Origin: Taeniopygia guttata
Lineage: Eukaryota > Chordata > Aves > Passeriformes > Estrildidae
Assembly: GCF_048771995.1 (NCBI RefSeq)
Contig: NC_133059.1
Coordinates: 3,213,001 to 3,277,000, forward strand
Direction: 5' to 3'
DNA: 64,000 nucleotides
A program made the position numbers and the translations under genes. The stretch's first letter is position 1. Every line of letters begins with the position of its first letter. Shown in pieces: positions 13,101 to 21,380 of this stretch. The notes below the pieces were generated by a model. The model saw nothing but the letters and a program-made list of their open reading frames with translations. It made no database searches and had not been told where the DNA came from.

Positions 13101-16100
13101 GGTCCCGTGGGGGGTAATGTCATTGGGGAGGGGTCCCGTGGGGGAAAAAGTCATTGGGGAGGGGTCCCATAGGGGATAAATCCATTGGGGAGGGGTCCTA
13201 TATGGGTAAATAGGGATGAATCCATTTGGGGAGGGGTCCCATAGAGGATAAAGCCATTGGGGAGGGGTCCCATTGGGGGATAAATACATTTGGGGAGGGG
13301 TCCCATATGGGTAAATAGGGCTGAATCCATTTGGGGAGGGGTCCCATGGGGGATAAGCCACTGGGCAGGGGTCCCGTGGGGGGTAAATCCATTTGGGGAG
13401 GGGTCCCATTGGGGGGAAAATGCATTTGGGGAGGGGTCCCATGGGGGTAAATCCATTTGGGGAGGGGTCCCATGGGGGTGAATAGGGCTGAATCCATTTG
13501 GGGAGGGGTCCCATAGAGGATAAATTCATTTGGGGAGGGGTCCCATAGGGTGTAAAGCCATTGGGGAGGGGTCCCCTATGGGTAAATAGGGCTGAATCCA
13601 TTTGGGGAGGGGTCCTGTGGGGGTAAAGCCATTGGGGAGGGGTCCCGTGGGGGTAAATCCATTTGGGGAGGGGTCCTGTGGGGGATAAAGCCATTGGGGA
13701 GGGGTCCCATATGGGTAAATAGGGCTGAATCCATTTGGGGAGGGGTCCCGTGGGGGGAAAAGCCATTGGGGAGGAGTCCCATGGGGGTAAATAGGGCTGA
13801 ATCTATTTGGGGAGGGGTCCCATGGGGGATAAATAGGGATGAATACATTTGGGGAGGGGTCCCATGGGGGTAAAGTCATTGGGGAGGGGTCCCATAGGGG
13901 TAAATAGGGCTGAATCTATTTGGGGAGGGGTCCCATGGGGGTAAATCCATTTGGGGAGGGGTCCCCTGGGGGATAAAGCCATTGGGGAGGGGTCCTATAT
14001 GGGTAAATAGGGCTGAATCCATTTGGGGAGGGGTCCCATGGAGGTAAATCCATTGGGGAGGGGTCCCATAGGGGTAAATCCTTTTGGGGAGGGGTCCCAT
14101 GGGGGGTAAAGCCATTTGGGAGAGGTCCCATAGGGGATAATCCATTTGGGGAGGGGTCCCATAGAGGATAAATCCATTTGGGGAGGGGTCCCTTTGGGGT
14201 AAATCTATTTGGGGAGGGGTCCCATGGGGGTAAATCCATTTGGGGAGGGGTCCCATGGAGGGTAAAGCCATTGGGGAGGGGTCCCATTGGGGTAAATCCA
14301 TTTGGGGAGGGGTCCTGTGGGGGATAAATCCATTGGGGAGGGGTCCCATATGGGTAAATAGGGCTGAATCCATTTGGGGAGGGGTCCCATTGGGGGTAAA
14401 TCCATTGTGGAATTTGGGGAGGGGTCCCATAGGGGTAAATCCATTGGGGAATTTGGGGAGGGGTCCCATAGGGGTAAATCCATTGGGGAATTTGGGGAGG
14501 GGTCCCATATGGGGTAAATCCATTGGGGAATTTGGGGAGGGGTCCCATGGAGGGTAAATCCATTGGGGAATTTGGGGAGGGGTCCCATGGGGGATAAATC
14601 CATTGGGGAATTTGGGGAGGGGTCCCATGGGGGGATAAATCCATTGGGGAATTTGGGGAGGGGTCCCATGGGGGGATAAATCCATTGGGGAATTTGGGGA
14701 GGGGTCCCATGGGGGGATAAATCCATTGGGGAATTTGGGGAGGGGTCCCATGGGGGGATAAATCCATTGGGGAATTTGGGGAGGGGTCCCATGGGGGGAT
14801 AAATCCATTGGGGAATTTGGGGAGGGGTCCCGGGGGGTAAATCCATTGGGGAATTTGGGGAGGGGTCCCATGGAGGGTAAATCCATTGGGGAATTTGGGG
14901 AGGGGTCCCATAGGGATAAATCCATTGGGGAATTTGGGGAGGGGTCCCATAGGGTAAATCCATTGGGGAATTTGGGGAGGGGTCCCATGGAGGGTAAATC
15001 CATTGGGGAATTTGGGGAGGGGTCCCATGGGGGATAAATCCATTGGGGAATTTGGGGAGGGGTCCCATGGGGGGATAAATCCATTGGGGAATTTGGGGAG
15101 GGGTCCCATGGGGGGATAAATCCATTGGGGAATTTGGGGAGGGGTCCCATGGGGGGATAAATCCATTGGGGAATTTGGGGAGGGGTCCCATGGGGGGATA
15201 AATCCATTGGGGAATTTGGGGAGGGGTCCCGGGGGGTAAATCCATTGGGGAATTTGGGGAGGGGTCCCATAGGGATAAATCCATTGGGGAATTTGGGGAG
15301 GGGTCCCATAGGGTAAATCCATTGGGGAATTTGGGGAGGGGTCCCATAGGGTAAATCCATTGGGGAATTTGGGGAGGGGTCCCATAGGGTAAATCCATTG
15401 GGGAATTTGGGGAGGGGTCCCATATGGGTAAATCCATTGGGGAATTTGGGGAGGGGTCCCATGGGGGTTTTTTGGGATTTTTTTTTGTTTTTTGGGGTAT
15501 TTTTTGGGGTATTTTTTGGGGGGTTTGGGTTTTTTAGGATTTTGTTTTTTTGGGATTTCATTTTTTTGGGATTTTTTGGGTTTTTTGGGGTATTTTTTGG
15601 GGGGGTTTTGGTTTTTTGGGGTATTTTTTGGGGGGTTTGGGTTTTTTGGGATTTCGGTTTTTTGGGGATTTTTTTGGGTTTTTTGGGGTATTTTTGGGGG
15701 GGGTTGGGGTTTTTTTGGATTGGCTTTTTTGGGATTTTTTGGGGTTTTTTGGGGTATTTTTTGGGGGAGTTTGGGTTTTTTGGGATTTCGGTTTTTTTGG
15801 GGTTTGGGTTTTTTTTTGAGTTTGAGTTTTTCGGGATTTCAGCTTTTTTTTGGGGATTTGGCTGTTTGGGTTTTTTTGGGGTTCTTTGGGTTTTTGGGGT
15901 TTGGAGTTTTTCGGGGTTGGGTTTTTTGGGGTTTTTTGGGGGTTTGGGGTTTTTTGGGATTTTTTTTTTTTTGGGGATTGGCTTTTTTTGGGATTGGGAT
16001 TTTTTTGAGGTTTTTTTTGGGGGGATTGGGGTTTTTTGGGGTGGTTGGGTTTTATCAGGATTTATTTTTTGGGATTGTGTTTTTTTTTGGGATTGAGTTT

Positions 16101-16381
16101 TTTGGGGTGGTTGGGTTTTTTTTGGGGATTGGAATTTTTATGGGATTGTGATTTTTTGGGGTGTTTGCTTTATTTTTGTGTTTGAGGGTTTTTTTTTTGG
16201 GGCGGTTGGGATATTTTTTGGGATTTTTTTTTAGTTTTTGGGGACTTTTTTTGGGATTTGTTTTTTTTTTGGAATTGTGACTTTTTTTTTAAAGATTTGG
16301 GTTATTTTCTGGGGTTATTTTAAAGATTTGGGTTATTTTCAGCTCTTCCCGAGGGTTCGGCCGCAGCGGAAGAAAATCTGA
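972..16381 (+). CDS. PPP1R13L: PPP1R13L (iASPP), 3' part: ankyrin repeats, SH3 domain and C-terminus; five exons
   Basis: Inhibitor of the ASPP family. Its C-terminal ankyrin-SH3 module binds p53-family proteins, NF-kB p65 and PP1 (family knowledge). Join 972..1109, 2833..2966, 6707..6873, 11857..12056, 16343..16381; all junctions are GT-AG and in phase, giving about 225 residues and a TGA stop. Visible parts in order: [20 protein letters not shown] linker helix; ankyrin repeat 1 ([19 protein letters not shown]); ankyrin repeat 2 ([19 protein letters not shown]); an SH3 domain with [13 protein letters not shown], the WWW triad and GYVPRNYF; the tail [12 protein letters not shown]. The YFG-LFPRV ending separates it from ASPP1 and ASPP2, which read LLG-LYPR (recalled). 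Upstream exons lie outside the window. The gene is tail to tail with SNRPD2. Its four introns total about 14.7 kb and are nearly all minisatellite, several built from this gene's own exon edges. Confidence 0.96.
1077..1795 (+). repeat. Array of PPP1R13L exon w1 ends with donors
   Basis: Seven copies, including the real one, of the exon tail gagctggacgtggtgcagca plus cggtggcagag|gtgac, starting at 1077, 1167, 1268, 1360, 1486, 1578 and 1670. They are linked by ggggacactgg 9-base repeats. Each copy keeps a consensus GTGACA donor. Confidence 0.93.
1790..2832 (+). repeat. ~105-base array abutting the exon w2 acceptor
   Basis: About eight to nine units built from ggggctgtcccgggtggcag, tgaggggacagaggtgtagg and ctgggtgacagcggggacat. 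The final unit merges into the true acceptor tract (gtggcagtgaggggacacgc then ctgtccccag), so the array is made of the intron end. Confidence 0.85.
2833..2966 (+). CDS. PPP1R13L: PPP1R13L exon w2 (ankyrin repeat 1)
   Basis: The acceptor is cgctgtccccag before 2833; the donor is ggatg|gtgcga after 2966. It is phase 0 in and phase 2 out. It encodes [31 protein letters not shown] and [13 protein letters not shown] plus two bases of Trp, completed by the first base of the next exon (W|TPLHC). This is the first ankyrin repeat of the p53-binding module. The exon's last bases and its donor recur five times in the following intron. Confidence 0.96.
2967..5640 (+). repeat. ggggacatgg-type array with exon w2 tail copies
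   Basis: Units of 8-12 bases (ggggacaatg, ggggatatgg, ggggacatgg) fill 2.6 kb. Embedded are five copies of the exon w2 tail and donor (ccccgacagccacggctg|gtgcgac) near 3110, 3301, 3581, 3731 and 5271. Confidence 0.9.
5640..6595 (+). repeat. C/A-rich array, unit around accctcagtgaccccaaaa
   Basis: About 35-40 units of 17-35 bases combining ccctcagtgaccccaaaac and ccccccaaac. The strand switches from G-rich to C-rich at 5640. A short unique stretch (6596-6706) follows and ends at the exon w3 acceptor. Confidence 0.88.
6707..6873 (+). CDS. PPP1R13L: PPP1R13L exon w3 (ankyrin repeat 2)
   Basis: The acceptor is tttggggcgcag before 6707; the donor is accg|gtctga at 6874. It encodes [50 protein letters not shown] and CSYLT, with one base of the Glu that opens exon w4 (phase 2 in, phase 1 out). 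The [11 protein letters not shown] block matches human iASPP. The exon end and donor are copied about 18 times downstream, so donor choice is ambiguous on sequence alone. The first donor is preferred because YLT-E-VEQGMG matches the family. Confidence 0.95.
6874..9990 (+). repeat. ~165-base array of PPP1R13L exon w3 ends with donors
   Basis: About 18 copies of tgctgcagctacctcactg|gtctgaactggg after the real exon end. Every second or third copy carries a longer exon stretch (gcgacccgtaccgcgagggc, tacgccgactgctgcagcta), for example near 7160, 7510, 8000, 8505, 9000 and 9495. Between them are ctgggagcactggga and gggatactggg repeats. Confidence 0.93.
9990..11270 (+). repeat. ggggatatttggggacattt array
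   Basis: Units of 10-12 bases with a tatttggggacatttattt variant, about 100 copies. T-rich rather than C-rich, unlike the neighbouring array. Confidence 0.9.
11270..11856 (+). repeat. 168-base array of PPP1R13L exon w4 starts with acceptors
   Basis: Three copies of the acceptor (gattttggggtccccgcag) plus the first ~46 exon bases (aggtggagcagggcatgggg, gtgctgaacagcggcgtggtg), beginning at 11354, 11522 and 11690. The real exon follows at 11857. Spacings are 168, 168 and 167 bases. Confidence 0.94.
11857..12056 (+). CDS. PPP1R13L: PPP1R13L exon w4 (SH3 domain)
   Basis: The acceptor is tccccgcag before 11857; the donor is ttcggg|gtgagg. It encodes [61 protein letters not shown] and PRNYFG (phase 1 in, phase 0 out). 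The residues are classic SH3: an ALYDY-like ALWDY, acidic RT loop, Trp triad and PxxY. Three upstream copies of its first ~46 bases plus acceptor (starting 11354, 11522, 11690) end in tcgggtgggg instead of the YALWDY codons, so only the fourth copy is the real exon. Confidence 0.97.
12060..14400 (+). repeat. catttggggaggggtcccat array in the last PPP1R13L intron
   Basis: Units of about 32 and 65 bases from catttggggaggggtcccat, gggggtaaatagggctgaatc and ggggtaaagccattgg. Long open frames on the minus strand are repeat shadows. Confidence 0.9.
14400..15465 (+). repeat. ~43-base array, attggggaatttggggaggg core
   Basis: About 25 regular units adding gaatttgggg to the preceding unit. Two blocks (about 14525-14840 and 14980-15240) share the same order of unit variants, which suggests a higher-order duplication of about 400 bases. 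Confidence 0.88.
15465..16335 (+). repeat. T/G-rich low-complexity tract
   Basis: Runs such as ttttttggggtattttttgg and gggattttttgggtttttt, loosely repeated. It acts in effect as a giant U/G-rich tract before the last PPP1R13L exon. The open frames rich in Phe, Gly and Trp are not genes. Confidence 0.8.
16343..16381 (+). CDS. PPP1R13L: PPP1R13L terminal coding exon
   Basis: The acceptor is gggttattttcag before 16343. The coding part is only 39 bases, [12 protein letters not shown] then TGA, against LFPRVKPQRSKV in human iASPP (recalled). It is too short for gene finders and lies after a T/G-rich stretch, so it is easily missed. The phase-0 junction to NYFG fits. A near-direct repeat of the acceptor tract (aaagatttgggttattttc) lies 30 bases upstream, at about 16292. 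Confidence 0.93.
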   Translation, partial: LFPRVRPQRKKI

Positions 16382-16515
16382 GGGGGGGTCCCGACCCCCG
16401 ACCCCTCCCCAAATTCGGGACACGCCCCTTCGCTGGCCCCTCCCCCTCCCGCGGTGGCCCCGCCCCTTTTTTTGGGAATTTTTTGGGAATAAAAACCTTT
16501 GGATGCTCCCGGGGG
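16382..16515 (+). other. PPP1R13L: PPP1R13L 3' untranslated region
   Basis: About 130 bases of non-repetitive sequence follow the TGA, hold an AATAAA at 16488-16493, and run into a G/T-rich stretch suited to cleavage factor binding. The span from about 16322 to 16589 is one of the few repeat-free stretches in this part of the window. Confidence 0.7.
16488..16493 (+). terminator. PPP1R13L: Poly(A) signal of PPP1R13L
   Basis: Canonical AATAAA 107 bases after the stop codon, followed within 15-35 bases by G-rich and T-rich runs (ggggggg, tttttt, cattttttt). Cleavage is expected near 16505-16515 (inference). Confidence 0.8.
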
Positions 16516-16583
16516 GGTTTTTTGTCATTTTTTTGGGGACAAATTTGGGGACACCGGGGGGTGACAGCGGCGCCAAAGTGGAA

Positions 16584-16589
16584 TTTATT
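16584..16589 (-). terminator. SNRPD2: Candidate poly(A) signal of SNRPD2 (complement AATAAA)
   Basis: On the minus strand this reads caataaattccac, in unique sequence. I saw no other minus-strand AATAAA between here and the SNRPD2 stop at 21206; that stretch is all minisatellite. If used, the 3'UTR would be about 4.6 kb and the two convergent genes would be cleaved within about 60-100 bases of each other. This is inference: an unrecognised nearer signal is possible. Confidence 0.4.
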
Positions 16590-16594
16590 GGGGG

Positions 16595-17225
16595 GGACAA
16601 CCCCGAAATCCTCCCCAAAATCCTCCCAAAAACCCCAAAATCCTCCAAAATCCCAAAATTCCCCCAAAACTCCAAAATTCCCCCAAAATCCACAAAAAAT
16701 CCAAAACCCCCAAATCCCCTAAAACCTCAAAATCCTCCAAAATCCCCAAATCATCCAAAAACCTCAAAATCCTCCAAACCCCCAAAATTCCCCCAAAACC
16801 CACAAAAAATCCAAAACCCCCAAATCCCCCAAAACCTCAAAATCCTCCAAAACCTCAAAATCCTCCAAAAACCCCCAAATCCTCCAAAAAACTCAAAATC
16901 CTCCAAAAACTTCAAAATCCCCCAAAAACCTCAAAATCCTCCAAAAAATCCCCAAAATCCTCCAAAACTCCAAAATTCCCCCAAAACCCCAAAATCCCCC
17001 AAAACCCCAAAATCTCCCAAAAACCTCAAAATCCTCCAAAAACCCCCCAAATCCCCCAAAAACCCCAAAATCCCCCAAATCATCCAAAACCCAAAAATCC
17101 TCCCAAAATCCACAAAAAACCCAAAACCATAAAAACCACCCAAAATCCAAAAACCCCCCAAAATCCCCCAAAATCTTCCAAAACCCCAAAATTCCTCAAA
17201 ACCCCAAAATCCCCCCAAAATCCTG
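16595..17225 (+). repeat. ccaaaatcctcc array in the PPP1R13L-SNRPD2 interval
   Basis: C/A-rich units of 9-15 bases (ccccaaaatcctccaaaa) between the two convergent genes. No gene is seen. Confidence 0.85.
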
Positions 17226-17229
17226 CTGG

Positions 17230-20200
17230 GAATGGGGGAGGGGAGGGGATTTGGGGAGGTCCTGGGGGGGTCCAGGGGGATTTGGGATGATCCAGGAAGG
17301 TTCCGGAAGGTTCCTGGAGGATCTGGGAAGGTTCCAGGACATTCCAAGAGGATCTGGGAAGGTTCCAGAAGGTTCCAGGAGGATCTGGGATGGCTCCGGA
17401 AGGTTCCAGGAGGATCTGGGATGGTTCCAGGACGTTCTGGGATGGTTCTGAGGGATCTGCGATGGTTCCAGGAGGTTCCGGAAGGTTCCAGGAGGATCTT
17501 GGATGGTTCTGAGGGATCTGTGATGGTTCCAGAAGGATCAGGGATGGTTCCAGGAGGATCTGGAAGGTTCCAGGACGTTCTGGGATAGTTCTGAGGGATC
17601 TGCGATGGTTCCAGAAGGTTCTGGAAGGGTCCAGGAGGTTCTGGGATGGTTCTGAGGGATCTGCGATGGTTCCAGGAGGATCTGGGACGGTTCCAGAAGG
17701 TTCTGGGAAGGTTCAGGAAGGTTCCAGGAGGATCTGGAAGGTTCCAGAAGGTTCTGGGAAAGTTCTGGAAGGTTCCAGGAGGATCTGGGATGGTTCTGAG
17801 GGATCTGCGATGGTTCCAGGAGGTTCTGGAAGGTTCCAGGAGGATCTGGGATGGTTCCAGAAGGTTTCAGGAGGTTCTGGAAGGTTCAGAAGGTTCCAGG
17901 AGGATCTGGGAAGGTTTCAGGAGGTTCTGGAAGGTTCCAGGAGGATCTGGGATGGTTCGGAGGGATCTGCGATGGTTCCAGGAGGTTCTGGAAGGTTTCT
18001 GGAGGATCTGGGATGGTTCCAGAACATTCCAGGAGGATCTGGGATGGTTCTGAGGGATCTGCGATGGTTCCAGAAGGTTCTAAAAGGTTCCAGGAGGATC
18101 TGAGAAGGTTCTGAGGGATCTGTGATGGTTCCTGGAGGATCTGTGATGGTTCCAGAAGGTTCTGGAAAGGTTCTGGAAGGTTCCTGGAGGATCTGGGATG
18201 GTTCCAGGAGGATCTGGAAGGTTCCGGAAGGTTCCAGAAGGACGTTCCCATCACTTCCCGGTGATGAGGGGGTTGCTCTGGGATGGTTCTGAGGAGGATC
18301 CAGGAGGATCTGGAAGGTTCCAGGAGGATCTGGGAAGTTCCAGGAGGATCTGGAAGGTTCTGGAAGGTTCCAGAAGGACGTTCCCATCACTTCCCGGCGA
18401 TCAGGGGGTTGCTCTGGGATGGTTCTGAGGAGGATCTGCGATGGTTCCAGGAGGATCTGGAAGGTTCCAGGAGGCTCTGGAAGGTTCTGGAAGGTTCCAG
18501 GAGGCTCTGGAAGGTTCTGGAAGGTTCCAGAAGGACGTTCCCATCACTTCCCGGCGATGAGGGGGTTGCTCTGGGATGGTTCTGAGGGTTCTGGAAGGTT
18601 CCAGACGGTTCCAGGAGGATCTGGGATGGTTCTGAGGGATCTGCGATGGTTCCAGGAGGATCTGGGATGGTTCTGGGAGGATCCGGAAGGTTCCATAAGG
18701 TTCCAGAAGGGTCCGGAAGGTTCCAGGAGGATCTGGGATGGTTCTGAGGGATCTGCGATGGTTCCAGGAGGATCTGGAAGGTTCCAGGAGGATCTGGGAA
18801 GTTCCTGGAGGATCTGGAAGGTTCTGGAAGGTTCCAGAAGGATGTTCCCATCACTTCCCGGCGATGAGGGGGTTGCTCTGGGATGGTTCTGAGGAGGATC
18901 TGGAAGGTTCCAGGAGGATCTGGGAAGGTTCCAGGAGGATCTGGAAGGTTCCAGACGGTTCCAGGAGGATCTGGGATGGTTCCAGGAGGATCTGGGAAGG
19001 TTCCAGAACATTCCAGGAGGATCTGGGATGGTTCTGAGGGATCTGCGATGGTTCCAGGAGGATCTAGAAAGGTTCCAGAAGGTTCCAGGAGGATCTGGAA
19101 GGTTCCAGGAGGATCTGGGATGGTTCCAGGAGGATCTGGGATGGTTCCAGATGGTTCCAGGAGGATCTGGAAGGTTCCAGGAGGACCTGGGATGGTTCCA
19201 GGAGGATCTGGAAGGTTCCAGGAGGATCTGGAAGGTTCTGGAAGGTTCCAGGAGGATCTGGAAGGTTCCAGGAGGATCTGGGATGGTTCCAGAAGGTTCC
19301 AGAAGGACGTTCCCATCACTTCCCGGCGATGAGGGGGTTGCTCTGGGATGGTTCTGAGGAGGATCTGGAAGGTTCCAGGAGGATCTGGAAGGTTCCAGAA
19401 GGTTCCAGGAGGATCTGGGATGGTTCCAGATGGTTCCTGGAGGATCTGGGAAGGTTCCAGAAGGTTCTGGAAGGTTCCAGGAGGATCTGGGATGGTTCTG
19501 AGGGATCTGGAAGGTTCCAGGAGGATCTGGGATGGTTCCAGGAGGTTCTGGAAGGTTCCAGGAGGATCTGGGATGGTTCCAGGAGGATCTGAGAAGGTTC
19601 TGGAAGGTTCCAAGAGGATCTGGGATGGTTCCAGAAGGTTCTGGAAGGTTCCAGGAGGATCTTGGATGGTTCTGAGGGATCTGTGATGGTTCCAGGAGGA
19701 TCTGTGATGGTTCCAGAAGGTTCTGGGAAGGTTCTGGAAGGTTCCTGGAGGATCTGGGATAGTTCAGGAGGTTCCGGAAGGTTCCTGGAGGATCTAGAAG
19801 GTTCCAGGAGGATCTGGGATGCTTCCAGATGGTTCTAGGAGGATCTGGGATGGTTCTGAGGGATCTGCGATGGTTTCAGAAGGTTCTGGAAAGTTCCAGG
19901 AAGGTTCCAGGAGGATCTGGGATGGTTCCAATAGGACCTGGAAGGTCCCGGAAGGTTCCAGAAGGACATTCCCACCAGGAATTCCCTACTTCCCGGCGAT
20001 GAGGGGGTTGCTCTGGGATGGTTCTGAGGAGGATCTGGAAGGTTCCAGGAGGACCTGGAAGGTTCTGGAAGGTTCCAAGAGGACCTGGAAGGTTCTGGAA
20101 GGTTCCAGAAGGACGTTCCCATCACTTCCCGGCGATGAGGGGGTTGCTCTGGGATGGTTCTGAGGGTTCTGGAAGGTTCCAGGAGGATCTGGGATGGTTC

Positions 20201-21190
20201 TGGAAGGTTCCAGGAGGACCTGGAAGGTTCTGGAAGGTTCCAGAAGGACGTTCCCATCACTTCCCGGCGATGAGGGGGTTGTTCTGGGATGGTTCTGAGG
20301 AGGATCTGGAAGGTTCCAGATGGTTCCAGGAGGATCTGGAAGGTTCTGAGGAGGATCTGGGATGGTTCCAGATGGTTCCAGGAGGATCTGGGATGGTTCT
20401 GGGAGGATCTGGAAGGTTCCAGAAGGTTCCCATCAAGATCTTGGATGGTTCTGAGGGATCTGTGATGGTTCCAGGAGGATCTGGAAGGTTCCAGACGGTT
20501 CCAGGAGGATCTGGGAAGTTCCTGGAGGACCTGGAAGGTTCTGGAAGGTTCCAGAAGGACGTTCCCATCACTTCCCGGCGATCAGGGGGTTGCTCTGGGA
20601 TGGTTCTGAGGGTTCTGGAAGGTTCCAGGAGGATCTGGGATGGTTCTGGAAGGTTCCAGGAGGACCTGGAAGGTTCTGGAAGGTTCCAGAAGGACGTTCC
20701 CATCACTTCCCGGCGATGAGGGGGTTGCTCTGGGATGGTTCTGAGGAGGATCCAGGAGGATCTGGAAGGTTCCGGAAGGTTCCAGGAGGATCTGGAAGGT
20801 TCCAGGAGGATCTGGAAGGTTCCAGACGGTTCCAGGAAGATCTGGAAGGTTTCAGGAGGATCTGGGATGGTTCCAGGAGGATCCGGAAGGTTCCGGAAGG
20901 TTCCAGGAGGATCTCGGATGGTTCCAGAAAGTTCCAGGAGGATCTTGGATGGTTCTGAGGGATCTGTGATGGTTCCAGGAGGATCTAGGAAGGTTCCAGG
21001 AGGTTCCAGATGGTTCCAGGAGGATCTGAGAAGGTTCTGAGGGATCTGTGATGCTTCCAGGAGGTTCTGGGAAGGTTCTGGAAGGTTCCTGGAGGATCTG
21101 GGATAGTTCAGGAGGTTCCGGAAGGTTCCTGGAGGATCTAGAAGGTTCCAGGAGGATCTGGGAAGGTTCCAGGAGGTCCCAGAAGGTTCC
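17230..21190 (+). repeat. ggttccaggaggatctgg array with SNRPD2 terminal-codon copies
   Basis: About 4 kb of 10-18-base units (ggttccaggaggatctggga, ggttctggaa). Ten copies of the SNRPD2 end (minus strand aaccccctcatcgccgggaa then gtga) sit near 18252, 18388, 18546, 18851, 19316, 19988, 20122, 20258, 20571 and 20704, each with flanking gacgttccca. Confidence 0.9.
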
Positions 21191-21205
21191 AGAAGGACGT
21201 TCCCA

Positions 21206-21380
21206 TCACTTCCCGGCGATGAGGGGGTTGCGCAGCACCACGATGACGGAGTCGCCGCGCAGGAACATCTTGGAGATGTAGCGGTCCTTGTTGACCGGCT
21301 TGGACTTCTTCTTGCCCTTGCCGCTCTTGGGCACCTCCGTCCACATCTCCTTGACGTTCTCCAGCACCATGTTACAGTGC
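21206..21380 (-). CDS. SNRPD2: SNRPD2 exon 3 (Sm2 region and stop)
   Basis: The minus-strand acceptor is ttccccaccag before 21380. One base completes Arg, then 57 codons follow: [57 protein letters not shown], then TGA at 21208-21206. The last ~25 coding bases, the stop and ~20 bases beyond it are copied ten times further 3' (18240-20730). Confidence 0.97.

Noticed and set aside
15398-16150. Phe/Gly/Trp-rich frame that might be a membrane protein
   Set aside because: It is low-complexity ttttttgggg text immediately before a real terminal exon; hydrophobicity comes from base composition.
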